DNA from: Allacma fusca
Lineage: Eukaryota > Arthropoda > Collembola > Symphypleona > Sminthuridae
NCBI GenBank assembly: GCA_947179485.1
Contig: OX359249.1
Span: forward strand, 4,526,001 to 4,590,000
DNA length: 64,000 nucleotides
Reading direction: 5' to 3'
A model generated the notes under the pieces. It was not told where the DNA came from. It saw only the letters and a program-made list of their open reading frames with translations, and ran no database searches. Below are positions 51,255 to 63,613 of this stretch, piece after piece. Position 1 is the stretch's first letter. Every line of letters starts with the position of its first letter. The position numbers and the translations under genes are program-made.

Positions 51255-52427
51255 TGTCAGTTCGAACAAAAACGACAGAGTCCACTTTGGAACTTCCAGG
51301 CCGAAAATTCGCGATATGGGTACATAACTAGACGCACTAGGTGCCAGGGGTCACGATTCTGTAGTTGGATTGAAATTCCTTAATGAATTGTGGAAATGGT
51401 AGTAGGAAACGTACGTGACCCTGTCAGTTCGAACAAAAACGACAGAGTCCACTTTGGAACTTCCAGGCCGAAAATTCTCGATATGTGTACATAACTAGAA
51501 GCACTAGGTGCGAGGGGTCACGATTTTGTACTTGGATTGAAATTCCTTATTGAATTGTGGAAAGGGTAGTAGGAAACGTACTTGACCCTGTCAGTTCGAA
51601 CAAAAACGACAGAGTCCACTTTGGAACTTCCAGGCCGAAAATTCTCGATATGGGTACATAACTAGAAGCACTAGGTGCCAGGGGTCACGATTCTGTACTT
51701 GGATTGAAATTCCTTATTGAATTGTGGAAAGGGTAGTAGGAAACGTACTTGACCCTGTCAGTTCGAACAAAAACGACAGAGTCCACTTTGGAACTTCCAG
51801 GCCGAAATTTCACGATATGGGTACATAACTAGAAGCACTAGGTGCGAGGGGTCACGATTCTGTACTTGGATTGAAATTCCTTATTGAATTGTGGAAATGG
51901 TAGTAGGAAACGTACTTGACCCTATCAGTTCGAACAAAAACGACAGAGTCCACTTTGGAACTTCCAGGCCGAAATTTCACGATATGGGTACATAACTAGA
52001 AGCACTGGGTGCCAGGGGTCACGATTCTGTACTTGGATTGAAATTCCTTATTGAATTGTGGAAATGGTAGTAGGAAACGTACTTGACCCTGTCAGTTCGA
52101 ACAAAAACGACAGAGTCCACTTTGGAACTTCCAGGCCGAAAATTCTCGATATGGGTACATAACTAGAAGCACTAGGTGCCAGGGGTCACGATTCTGTACT
52201 TGGATTGAAATTCCTTATTGAATTGTGGAAAGGGTAGTAGGAAACGTACTTGACCCTGTCAGTTCGAACAAAAACGACAGAGTCCACTTTGGAACTTCCA
52301 GGCCGAAATTTCGCGATATGGGTACATAACTAGAAGCACTAGGTGCCAGGGGTCACGATTCTGTACTTGGATTGAAATTCCTTTGAGAATTATGGAAATG
52401 GTAGTAGGAAACGTACTTGACCCTGTC

Positions 52428-53596
52428 AGTTCGAACAAAAACGACAGAGTCCACTTTCGAACTTCCAGGCCGAAATTTCGCGATATGGGTACATAACTAA
52501 AAGCACTAGGTGCCAGGGGTCACGATTCTGTACTTGGATTGAAATTCCTTTGAGAATTATGGAAATGGTAGTAGGAAACGTACTTGACCCTGTCAGTTCG
52601 AACAAAAACGACAGAGTCCACTTTGGAACCCTCAGGCCGAAATTTCACGATATGGGTACATAACTAGAAGCACTAGGTGCGAGGGGTCACGATACTGTAC
52701 TTGGATTGAAATTTTTAATTGAATTGTGGAAATGGTAGTAGGAAACGTACTTGACCCTGCCAGTTCGAACAAAAACGACAGAGTCCACTTTGGAACTTCC
52801 AGGCCGAAAATTCTCGATATGGGTACATAACTAGAAGCACTAGGTGCGAGGGGTCACGATTCTGTACTTGGATTGAAATTCCTTATTGAATTGTGGAAAG
52901 GGTAGTAGGAAACGTACTTGACCCTGTCAGTTCGAACAAAAACGACAGAGTCCACTTTGGAACTTCCAGGCCGAAATTTCACGATATGGGTACATAACTA
53001 GAAGCACTAGGTGCGAGGGGTCACGATTCTGTACTTGGGTTGAAATTACTTATTGAATTGTGGAAATGGTAGTAGGAAACGTACTTGACCCTGTCAGTTC
53101 GAACAAAAACGACAGAGTCCACTTTGGAACTTCCAGGCCGAAAATTCGCGATATGGGTACATAACTCGAAGCACTAGGTGCCAGGGGTCACGATTCTGTA
53201 CTTGGATTGAAATTCCTTATTGAATTGTGGAAAGGGTAGTAGGAAACGTACTTGACCCTGTCAGTTCGAACAAAAACGACAGAGTCCACTTTGGAACTTC
53301 CAGGCCGAAAATTCTCGATATGGGTACATAACTAGAAGCACTAGGTGCCAGGGGTCACGATTCTGTACTTGGATTGAAATTCCTTATAGAATTCTGGAAA
53401 TGGTAGTAGGAAACGTACTTGACCCTGTCAGTTCGAACAAAAACGACAGAGTCCACTTTGGAACCCTCAGGCCGAAATTTCACGATATGGGTACATAACT
53501 AGAAGCACTAGGTGCGAGGGGTCACGATTCTGTACTTGGATTGAAATTCCTTATTGAATTGTGGAAATGGTAGTAGGAAACGTACTTGACCCTGCC
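52428..53596 (+). repeat. five-monomer block shared with the 15-mer, plus two monomers
   Basis: Monomers at 52428-53262 recur in order at 53764-54598 (+1336) and again at 56269-57103: AACTAAAAGCAC with TTATGG; AACCCTCAGG with TTTTTAATTG; CTCG; TTTCACG with GGGTTG; and TTCGCG with AACTCGAAGC. The copies at 53931 and 56436 share GGAAGCGTAC, which the first lacks. The block is the probable ancestor of part of the adjacent 15-mer. The monomers at 53263 and 53430 resemble 54933 and 55100. Confidence 0.78.
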
Positions 53597-56500
53597 AGTT
53601 CGAACAAAAACGACAGAGTCCACTTTGGAACTTCTAGGCCGAAAATTCTCGATATGGGTACATAACTCGAAGCACTAGGTGCCAGGGGTCACGATTCTGT
53701 ACTTGGATTGAAATTCCTTATTGAATTGTGGAAAGGGTAGTAGGAAACGTACTTGACCCTGTCAGTTCGAACAAAAACGACAGAGTCCACTTTCGAACTT
53801 CCAGGCCGAAATTTCGCGATATGGGTACATAACTAAAAGCACTAGGTGCCAGGGGTCACGATTCTGTACTTGGATTGAAATTCCTTTGAGAATTATGGAA
53901 ATGGTAGTAGGAAACGTACTTGACCCTGTCAGTTCGAACAAAAACGACAGAGTCCACTTTGGAACCCTCAGGCCGAAATTTCACGATATGGGTACATAAC
54001 TAGAAGCACTAGGTGCGAGGGGTCACGATACTGTACTTGGATTGAAATTTTTAATTGAATTGTGGAAATGGTAGTAGGAAGCGTACTTGACCCTGCCAGT
54101 TCGAACAAAAACGACAGAGTCCACTTTGGAACTTCCAGGCCGAAAATTCTCGATATGGGTACATAACTAGAAGCACTAGGTGCGAGGGGTCACGATTCTG
54201 TACTTGGATTGAAATTCCTTATTGAATTGTGGAAAGGGTAGTAGGAAACGTACTTGACCCTGTCAGTTCGAACAAAAACGACAGAGTCCACTTTGGAACT
54301 TCCAGGCCGAAATTTCACGATATGGGTACATAACTAGAAGCACTAGGTGCGAGGGGTCACGATTCTGTACTTGGGTTGAAATTACTTATTGAATTGTGGA
54401 AATGGTAGTAGGAAACGTACTTGACCCTGTCAGTTCGAACAAAAACGACAGAGTCCACTTTGGAACTTCCAGGCCGAAAATTCGCGATATGGGTACATAA
54501 CTCGAAGCACTAGGTGCCAGGGGTCACGATTCTGTACTTGGATTGAAATTCCTTATTGAATTGTGGAAAGGGTAGTAGGAAACGTACTTGACCCTGTCAG
54601 TTCGAACAAAAACGACAGAGTCCACTTTGGAACTTCCAGGCCGAAATTTCACGATATGGGTACATAACTAGAAGCACTAGGTGCGAGGGGTCACGATTCT
54701 GTACTTGGATTGAAGTTCCTTATTGAATTGTGGAAATGGTAGTAGGAAACGTACTTGACCCTGTCAGTTCGAACAAAAACGACAGAGTCCACTTTGGAAC
54801 TTCCAGGCCGAAAATTCTCGATATGGGTACATAACTAGAAGCACTAGGTGCGAGGGGTCACGATTCTGTACTTGGATTGAAATTCCGTATTGAATTGTGG
54901 AAATGGTAGAAGGAAACGTACTTGACCCTGTCAGTTCGAACAAAAACGACAGAGTCCACTTTGGAACTTCCAGGCCGAAAATTCTCGATATGGGTACATA
55001 ACTAGAAGCACTAGGTGCCAGGGGTCACGATTCTGTACTTGGATTGAAATTCCTTATAGAATTCTGGAAATGGTAGTAGGAAACGTACTTGACCCTGTCA
55101 GTTCGAACAAAAACGACAGAGTCCACTTTGGAACCCTCAGGCCGAAATTTCACGATATGGGTACATAACTAGAAGCACTAGGTGCGAGGGGTCACGATAC
55201 TGTACTTGGATTGAAATTTTTAATTGAATTGTGGAAATGGTAGTAGGAAACGTACTTGACCCTGCCAGTTCGAACAAAAACGACAGAGTCCACTTTGGAA
55301 CTTCTAGGCCGAAAATTCTCGATATGGGTACATAACTAGAAGCACTAGGTGCGAGGGGTCACGATTCTGTACTTGGATTGAAATTCCTTATTGAATTGTG
55401 GAAAGGGTAGTAGGAAACGTACTTGACCCTGTCAGTTCGAACAAAAACGACAGAGTCCACTTTGGAACTTCCAGGCCGAAATTTCACGATATGGGTACAT
55501 AACTAGAAGCACTAGGTGCGAGGGGTCACGATTCTGTACTTGGGTTGAAATTACTTATTGAATTGTGGAAATGGTAGTAGGAAACGTACTTGACCCTGTC
55601 AGTTCGAACAAAAACGACAGAGTCCACTTTGGAACTTCCAGGCCGAAAATTCGCGATATGGGTACATAACTAGAAGCACTAGGTGCCAGGGGTCACGATT
55701 CTGTACTTGGATTGAAATTCCTTATTGAATTGTGGAAAGGGTAGTAGGAAACGTACTTGATCCTGTCAGTTCGAACAAAAACGACAGAGTCCACTTTGGA
55801 ACTTCCAGGCCGAAAATTCTCGATATGGGTACATAACTAGAAGCACTAGGTGCCAGGGGTCACGATTCTGTACTTGGATTGAAATTCCTTATAGAATTCT
55901 GGAAATGGTAGTAGGAAACGTACTTGACCCTGTCAGTTCGAACAAAAACGACAGAGTCCACTTTGGAACTTCCAGGCCGAAAATTCTCGATATGGGTACA
56001 TAACTAGAAGCACTAGGTGCGAGGGATCACGATTCTGTACTTGGATTGAAATTCCTTATTGAATTGTGGAAAGGGTAGTAGGAAACGTACTTGACCCTGT
56101 CAGTTCGAACAAAAACGACAGAGTCCACTTTGGAACTTCTAGGCCGAAAATTCTCGATATGGGTACATAACTCGAAGCACTAGGTGCCAGGGGTCACGAT
56201 TCTGTACTTGGATTGAAATTCCTTATTGAATTGTGGAAAGGGTAGTAGGAAACGTACTTGACCCTGTCAGTTCGAACAAAAACGACAGAGTCCACTTTCG
56301 AACTTCCAGGCCGAAATTTCGCGATATGGGTACATAACTAAAAGCACTAGGTGCCAGGGGTCACGATTCTGTACTTGGATTGAAATTCCTTTGAGAATTA
56401 TGGAAATGGTAGTAGGAAACGTACTTGACCCTGTCAGTTCGAACAAAAACGACAGAGTCCACTTTGGAACCCTCAGGCCGAAATTTCACGATATGGGTAC

Positions 56501-58606
56501 ATAACTAGAAGCACTAGGTGCGAGGGGTCACGATACTGTACTTGGATTGAAATTTTTAATTGAATTGTGGAAATGGTAGTAGGAAGCGTACTTGACCCTG
56601 CCAGTTCGAACAAAAACGACAGAGTCCACTTTGGAACTTCCAGGCCGAAAATTCTCGATATGGGTACATAACTAGAAGCACTAGGTGCGAGGGGTCACGA
56701 TTCTGTACTTGGATTGAAATTCCTTATTGAATTGTGGAAAGGGTAGTAGGAAACGTACTTGACCCTGTCAGTTCGAACAAAAACGACAGAGTCCACTTTG
56801 GAACTTCCAGGCCGAAATTTCACGATATGGGTACATAACTAGAAGCACTAGGTGCGAGGGGTCACGATTCTGTACTTGGGTTGAAATTACTTATTGAATT
56901 GTGGAAATGGTAGTAGGAAACGTACTTGACCCTGTCAGTTCGAACAAAAACGACAGAGTCCACTTTGGAACTTCCAGGCCGAAAATTCGCGATATGGGTA
57001 CATAACTCGAAGCACTAGGTGCCAGGGGTCACGATTCTGTACTTGGATTGAAATTCCTTATTGAATTGTGGAAAGGGTAGTAGGAAACGTACTTGACCCT
57101 GTCAGTTCGAACAAAAACGACAGAGTCCACTTTGGAACTTCCAGGCCGAAATTTCACGATATGGGTACATAACTAGAAGCACTAGGTGCGAGGGGTCACG
57201 ATTCTGTACTTGGATTGAAGTTCCTTATTGAATTGTGGAAATGGTAGTAGGAAACGTACTTGACCCTGTCAGTTCGAACAAAAACGACAGAGTCCACTTT
57301 GGAACTTCCAGGCCGAAAATTCTCGATATGGGTACATAACTAGAAGCACTAGGTGCGAGGGGTCACGATTCTGTACTTGGATTGAAATTCCGTATTGAAT
57401 TGTGGAAATGGTAGAAGGAAACGTACTTGACCCTGTCAGTTCGAACAAAAACGACAGAGTCCACTTTGGAACTTCCAGGCCGAAAATTCTCGATATGGGT
57501 ACATAACTAGAAGCACTAGGTGCCAGGGGTCACGATTCTGTACTTGGATTGAAATTCCTTATAGAATTCTGGAAATGGTAGTAGGAAACGTACTTGACCC
57601 TGTCAGTTCGAACAAAAACGACAGAGTCCACTTTGGAACCCTCAGGCCGAAATTTCACGATATGGGTACATAACTAGAAGCACTAGGTGCGAGGGGTCAC
57701 GATACTGTACTTGGATTGAAATTTTTAATTGAATTGTGGAAATGGTAGTAGGAAACGTACTTGACCCTGCCAGTTCGAACAAAAACGACAGAGTCCACTT
57801 TGGAACTTCTAGGCCGAAAATTCTCGATATGGGTACATAACTAGAAGCACTAGGTGCGAGGGGTCACGATTCTGTACTTGGATTGAAATTCCTTATTGAA
57901 TTGTGGAAAGGGTAGTAGGAAACGTACTTGACCCTGTCAGTTCGAACAAAAACGACAGAGTCCACTTTGGAACTTCCAGGCCGAAATTTCACGATATGGG
58001 TACATAACTAGAAGCACTAGGTGCGAGGGGTCACGATTCTGTACTTGGGTTGAAATTACTTATTGAATTGTGGAAATGGTAGTAGGAAACGTACTTGACC
58101 CTGTCAGTTCGAACAAAAACGACAGAGTCCACTTTGGAACTTCCAGGCCGAAAATTCGCGATATGGGTACATAACTAGAAGCACTAGGTGCCAGGGGTCA
58201 CGATTCTGTACTTGGATTGAAATTCCTTATTGAATTGTGGAAAGGGTAGTAGGAAACGTACTTGATCCTGTCAGTTCGAACAAAAACGACAGAGTCCACT
58301 TTGGAACTTCCAGGCCGAAAATTCTCGATATGGGTACATAACTAGAAGCACTAGGTGCCAGGGGTCACGATTCTGTACTTGGATTGAAATTCCTTATAGA
58401 ATTCTGGAAATGGTAGTAGGAAACGTACTTGACCCTGTCAGTTCGAACAAAAACGACAGAGTCCACTTTGGAACTTCCAGGCCGAAAATTCTCGATATGG
58501 GTACATAACTAGAAGCACTAGGTGCGAGGGATCACGATTCTGTACTTGGATTGAAATTCCTTATTGAATTGTGGAAAGGGTAGTAGGAAACGTACTTGAC
58601 CCTGTC
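53597..58606 (+). repeat. 15-mer higher-order repeat, two copies of 2505 bp
   Basis: Copy 1 is 53597-56101 and copy 2 is 56102-58606. Markers at exactly +2505 are CTTCTAGGCC with AACTCGAAGC at the start, GGAAGCGTAC (54081 and 56586), GTAGAAGG (54906 and 57411), TTTTTAATTG (54045/56550 and 55214/57719), and TTGATCCTG near 55760 and 58265. A third copy does not follow: the next monomer reads CTTCCAGG and lacks AACTCGAAG. No length variant occurs in this HOR. Confidence 0.9.
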
Positions 58607-58773
58607 AGTTCGAACAAAAACGACAGAGTCCACTTTGGAACTTCCAGGCCGAAAATTCTCGATATGGGTACATAACTAGAAGCACTAGGTGCCAGGGATC
58701 ACGATTCTGTACTTGGATTGAAATTCCTTATTGAATTGTGGAAAGGGTAGTAGGAAACGTACTTGACCCTGTC
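58607..58773 (+). repeat. single monomer between the 15-mer and 11-mer HORs
   Basis: A CTCG-type monomer with GCCAGGGATCAC. It resembles the preceding GAGGGATCAC monomer but has GCCAGG, and belongs clearly to neither HOR. Confidence 0.7.
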
Positions 58774-59608
58774 AGTTCGAACAAAAACGACAGAGTCCAC
58801 TTTGGAACTTCCAGGCCGAAATTTCACGATATGGGTACATAACTAGAAGCACTAGGTGCCAGGGGTCACGATTCTGTACTTGGATTGAAATTCCTAATTG
58901 AATTGTGGAAATGGTAGTAGGAAACGTACTTGACCCTGTCAGTTCGAACAAAAACGACAGAGTCCACTTTGGAACTTCTAGGCCGAAAATTCTCGATATG
59001 GGTACATAACTAGAAGCACTAGGTGCGAGGGGTCACGATTCTGTACTTGGATTGAAATTCCTTATTGAATTGTGGAAAGGGTAGTAGGAAACGTACTTGA
59101 CCCTGTCAGTTCGAACAAAAACGACAGAGTCCACTTTGGAACTTCCAGGCCGAAAATTCTCGATATGGGTACATAACTAGAAGCACTAGGTGCGAGGGGT
59201 CACGATTCTTTACTTGGATTGAAATTCCTTATTGAATTGTGGAAATGGTAGTAGGAAACGTACTTGACCCTATCAGTTCGAACAAAAACGACAGAGTCCA
59301 CTTTGGAACTTCCAGGCCGAAATTTCACGATATGGGTACATAACTAGAAGCACTAGGTGCCAGGGGTCACGATTCTGTACTTGGATTGAAATTCCTTATT
59401 GAATTGTGGAAATGGTAGTAGGAAACGTACTTGACCCTGTCAGTTCGAACAAAAACGACAGAGTCCACTTTGGAACTTCCAGGCCGAAAATTCTCGATAT
59501 GGGTACATAACTAGAAGCACTAGGTGCCAGGGGTCACGATTCTGTACTTGGATTGAAATTCCTTATTGAATTGTGGAAAGGGTAGTAGGAAACGTACTTG
59601 ACCCTGTC

Positions 59609-59774
59609 AGTTCGAACAAAAACGACAGAGTCCACTTTGGAACTTCCAGGCCGAAATTTCGCGATATGGGTACATAACTAGAAGCACTAGGTGCCAGGGG
59701 TCACGATTCTGTACTTGGATTGAAATTCCTTTGAGAATTATGGAAATGGTAGAAGAAACGTACTTGACCCTGTC
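59609..59774 (+). repeat. 166-bp monomer, GTAGAAGAAACG variant, copy 1
   Basis: GTAGTAGGAAACG reads GTAGAAGAAACG, one base shorter, at 59749-59760. The monomer also has TTTCGCG, GCCAGG and TTTGAGAATTATGG. It recurs at 61445 and 63114. Confidence 0.88.
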
Positions 59775-59941
59775 AGTTCGAACAAAAACGACAGAGTCCA
59801 CTTTCGAACTTCCAGGCCGAAATTTCGCGATATGGGTACATAACTAAAAGCACTAGGTGCCAGGGGTCACGATTCTGTACTTGGATTGAAATTTCTTATT
59901 GAATTGTGGAAATGGTAGTAGGAAACGTACTTGACCCTGCC
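59775..59941 (+). repeat. fused monomer (crossover product), copy 1
   Basis: The left part (TTTCGAAC, TTTCGCG, AACTAAAAGC, GCCAGG, GATTCTG) matches the monomer at 63280. The right part (AAATTTCTTATTG and the GCCAG ending) matches the next monomer at 63447. The switch lies in sequence common to both, around GTACTTGGATTG. One monomer therefore replaces two, as an in-register unequal crossover would produce. The second copy is at 61611-61777. Confidence 0.75.
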
Positions 59942-61444
59942 AGTTCGAACAAAAACGACAGAGTCCACTTTGGAACTTCCAGGCCGAAAATTCTCGATAT
60001 GGGTACATAACTAGAAGCACTAGGTGCGAGGGGTCACGATTCTGTACTTGGATTGAAATTCCTTATTGAATTGTGGAAAGGGTAGTAGGAAACGTACTTG
60101 ACCCTGTCAGTTCGAACAAAAACGACAGAGTCCACTTTGGAACTTCCAGGCCGAAATTTCACGATATGGGTACATAACTAGAAGCACTAGGTGCGAGGGG
60201 TCACGATTCTGTACTTGGATTGAAATTCCTTATTGAATTGTGGAAATGGTAGTAGGAAACGTACTTGACCCTGTCAGTTCGAACAAAAACGACAGAGTCC
60301 ACTTTGGAACTTCCAGGCCGAAAATTCTCGATATGGGTACATAACTAGAAGCACTAGGTGCGAGGGGTCACGATTCTGTACTTGGGTTGAAATTACTTAT
60401 TGAATTGTGGAAATGGTAGTAGGAAACGTACTTGACCCTGTCAGTTCGAACAAAAACGACAGAGTCCACTTTGGAACTTCCAGGCCGAAAATTCTCGATA
60501 TGGGTACATAACTAGAAGCACTAGGTGCGAGGGGTCACGATTCTGTACTTGGGTTGAAATTACTTATTGAATTGTGGAAATGGTAGTAGGAAACGTACTT
60601 GACCCTGTCAGTTCGAACAAAAACGACAGAGTCCACTTTGGAACTTCCAGGCCGAAATTTCACGATATGGGTACATAACTAGAAGCACTAGGTGCCAGGG
60701 GTCACGATTCTGTACTTGGATTGAAATTCCTTATTGAATTGTGGAAATGGTAGTAGGAAACGTACTTGACCCTGTCAGTTCGAACAAAAACGACAGAGTC
60801 CACTTTGGAACTTCTAGGCCGAAAATTCTCGATATGGGTACATAACTAGAAGCACTAGGTGCGAGGGGTCACGATTCTGTACTTGGATTGAAATTCCTTA
60901 TTGAATTGTGGAAAGGGTAGTAGGAAACGTACTTGACCCTGTCAGTTCGAACAAAAACGACAGAGTCCACTTTGGAACTTCCAGGCCGAAAATTCTCGAT
61001 ATGGGTACATAACTAGAAGCACTAGGTGCGAGGGGTCACGATTCTTTACTTGGATTGAAATTCCTTATTGAATTGTGGAAATGGTAGTAGGAAACGTACT
61101 TGACCCTATCAGTTCGAACAAAAACGACAGAGTCCACTTTGGAACTTCCAGGCCGAAATTTCACGATATGGGTACATAACTAGAAGCACTAGGTGCCAGG
61201 GGTCACGATTCTGTACTTGGATTGAAATTCCTTATTGAATTGTGGAAATGGTAGTAGGAAACGTACTTGACCCTGTCAGTTCGAACAAAAACGACAGAGT
61301 CCACTTTGGAACTTCCAGGCCGAAAATTCTCGATATGGGTACATAACTAGAAGCACTAGGTGCCAGGGGTCACGATTCTGTACTTGGATTGAAATTCCTT
61401 ATTGAATTGTGGAAAGGGTAGTAGGAAACGTACTTGACCCTGTC

Positions 61445-61610
61445 AGTTCGAACAAAAACGACAGAGTCCACTTTGGAACTTCCAGGCCGAAATTTCGCGA
61501 TATGGGTACATAACTAGAAGCACTAGGTGCCAGGGGTCACGATTCTGTACTTGGATTGAAATTCCTTTGAGAATTATGGAAATGGTAGAAGAAACGTACT
61601 TGACCCTGTC
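61445..61610 (+). repeat. 166-bp monomer, GTAGAAGAAACG variant, copy 2
   Basis: Same shortened site as 59609-59774, 1836 bp downstream. Confidence 0.88.
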
Positions 61611-61777
61611 AGTTCGAACAAAAACGACAGAGTCCACTTTCGAACTTCCAGGCCGAAATTTCGCGATATGGGTACATAACTAAAAGCACTAGGTGCCAGG
61701 GGTCACGATTCTGTACTTGGATTGAAATTTCTTATTGAATTGTGGAAATGGTAGTAGGAAACGTACTTGACCCTGCC
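61611..61777 (+). repeat. fused monomer (crossover product), copy 2
   Basis: Carries the same combination of left and right markers as 59775-59941, one HOR period later, so the fusion predates that duplication. Confidence 0.75.
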
Positions 61778-63113
61778 AGTTCGAACAAAAACGACAGAGT
61801 CCACTTTGGAACTTCCAGGCCGAAAATTCTCGATATGGGTACATAACTAGAAGCACTAGGTGCGAGGGGTCACGATTCTGTACTTGGATTGAAATTCCTT
61901 ATTGAATTGTGGAAAGGGTAGTAGGAAACGTACTTGACCCTGTCAGTTCGAACAAAAACGACAGAGTCCACTTTGGAACTTCCAGGCCGAAATTTCACGA
62001 TATGGGTACATAACTAGAAGCACTAGGTGCGAGGGGTCACGATTCTGTACTTGGATTGAAATTCCTTATTGAATTGTGGAAATGGTAGTAGGAAACGTAC
62101 TTGACCCTGTCAGTTCGAACAAAAACGACAGAGTCCACTTTGGAACTTCCAGGCCGAAAATTCTCGATATGGGTACATAACTAGAAGCACTAGGTGCGAG
62201 GGGTCACGATTCTGTACTTGGGTTGAAATTACTTATTGAATTGTGGAAATGGTAGTAGGAAACGTACTTGACCCTGTCAGTTCGAACAAAAACGACAAAG
62301 TCCACTTTGGAACTTCCAGGCCGAAAATTCGCGATATGGGTACATAACTAGAAGCACTAGGTGCCAGGGGTCACGATTCTGTACTTGGATTGAAATTCCT
62401 TATTGAATTGTGGAAATGGTAGTAGGAAACGTACTTGACCCTGTCAGTTCGAACAAAAACGACAGAGTCAACTTAGGAACTTCTAGGCCGAAAATTCTCG
62501 ATATGGGTACATAACTAGAAGCACTAGGTGCGAGGGGTCACGATTCTGTACTTGGATTGAAATTCCTTATTGAATTGTGGAAAGGGTAGTAGGAAACGTA
62601 CTTGACCCTGTCAGTTCGAACAAAAACGACAGAGTCCACTTTGGAACTTCCAGGCCGAAAATTCTCGATATGGGTACATAACTAGAAGCACTAGGTGCGA
62701 GGGGTCACGATTCTTTACTTGGATTGAAATTCCTTATTGAATTGTGGAAATGGTAGTAGGAAACGTACTTGACCCTATCAGTTCGAACAAAAACGACAGA
62801 GTCCACTTTGGAACTTCCAGGCCGAAATTTCACGATATGGGTACATAACTAGAAGCACTAGGTGCCAGGGGTCACGATTCTGTACTTGGATTGAAATTCC
62901 TTATTGAATTGTGGAAATGGTAGTAGGAAACGTACTTGACCCTGTCAGTTCGAACAAAAACGACAGAGTCCACTTTGGAACTTCCAGGCCGAAAATTCTC
63001 GATATGGGTACATAACTAGAAGCACTAGGTGCCAGGGGTCACGATTCTGTACTTGGATTGAAATTCCTTATTGAATTGTGGAAAGGGTAGTAGGAAACGT
63101 ACTTGACCCTGTC

Positions 63114-63279
63114 AGTTCGAACAAAAACGACAGAGTCCACTTTGGAACTTCCAGGCCGAAATTTCGCGATATGGGTACATAACTAGAAGCACTAGGTGCC
63201 AGGGGTCACGATTCTGTACTTGGATTGAAATTCCTTTGAGAATTATGGAAATGGTAGAAGAAACGTACTTGACCCTGTC
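63114..63279 (+). repeat. 166-bp monomer, GTAGAAGAAACG variant, copy 3
   Basis: Same shortened site, 1669 bp after copy 2. It is followed by the two unfused monomers at 63280 and 63447. Confidence 0.88.
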
Positions 63280-63613
63280 AGTTCGAACAAAAACGACAGA
63301 GTCCACTTTCGAACTTCCAGGCCGAAATTTCGCGATATGGGTACATAACTAAAAGCACTAGGTGCCAGGGGTCACGATTCTGTACTTGGATTGAAATTCC
63401 TTTGAGAATTATGGAAATGGTAGTAGGAAACGTACTTGACCCTGTCAGTTCGAACAAAAACGACAGAGTCCACTTTGGAACCCTCAGGCCGAAATTTCAC
63501 GATATGGGTACATAACTAGAAGCACTAGGTGCGAGGGGTCACGATACTGTACTTGGATTGAAATTTCTTATTGAATTGTGGAAATGGTAGTAGGAAACGT
63601 ACTTGACCCTGCC
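63280..63613 (+). repeat. unfused monomer pair corresponding to the fused monomer
   Basis: The monomer at 63280 has AACTAAAAGC and TTTGAGAATTATGG. The monomer at 63447 has AACCCTCAGG, GATACTG, TTTCTTATTG and the GCCAG ending. The same pair type, with TTTTTAATTG in the second member, occurs at 52428, 53764 and 56269, so the two-monomer state is probably ancestral. Confidence 0.75.

Larger units (their letters stand above)
51092..51258 (+). repeat. exemplar consensus monomer (167 bp)
   Basis: This copy matches the majority consensus that I read across the window and is a convenient reference. Counting its first base as 1, it carries an 8-bp palindrome at 2-9, an A-rich stretch at 10-14, an interrupted palindrome at 30-40, and three GTAC sites starting at 62, 103 and 153. 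GTACTTG occurs as a direct repeat at 103 and 153. The main variable positions are: 31 (G or C); 36-39; 43-55 (several forms such as CTCG, CACG or CGCG after the A/T run); 87 (G, C, A or T); about 120-136 (CCTTATTG, CCGTATTG, CCTTTGAG or TTATAGAA); 139 (T or G); 154 (T or A); and the last bases (CTGTC, CTGTT, CTGCC, CTATC or CTTTC). Confidence 0.93.
50758..52427 (+). repeat. transition zone: return to left-end monomer types
   Basis: The CTACAG / CGAACTTG lineage ends here. Monomers revert to CCTTATTG with CGTACTTG and include ATGTGTAC with GATTTTGTAC (50925 and about 51426), GACGCACTAGG near 51329 and CTATCAG near 51922, all resembling the first 17 kb. The unit at about 51259 has several private changes (CTGTAGTTGG, CCTTAATGAATTG, CGTACGTGACC). 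No HOR period is visible within the zone. Confidence 0.7.

Noticed and set aside
51229-51267. tRNA-like internal promoter: GGTAGTAGG resembling an A box followed by GTTCGAAC resembling a B box
   Set aside because: The A-box match is poor, the flanks do not pair as tRNA D or T stems, and the B-box match is only the short palindrome. No tRNA or SINE structure follows.
59607-63306. Three identical 64-codon minus-strand frames at 59607, 61443 and 63112
   Set aside because: They coincide with the 166-bp GTAGAAGAAACG monomers, where the lost base opens a frame. Their identity reflects HOR duplication.
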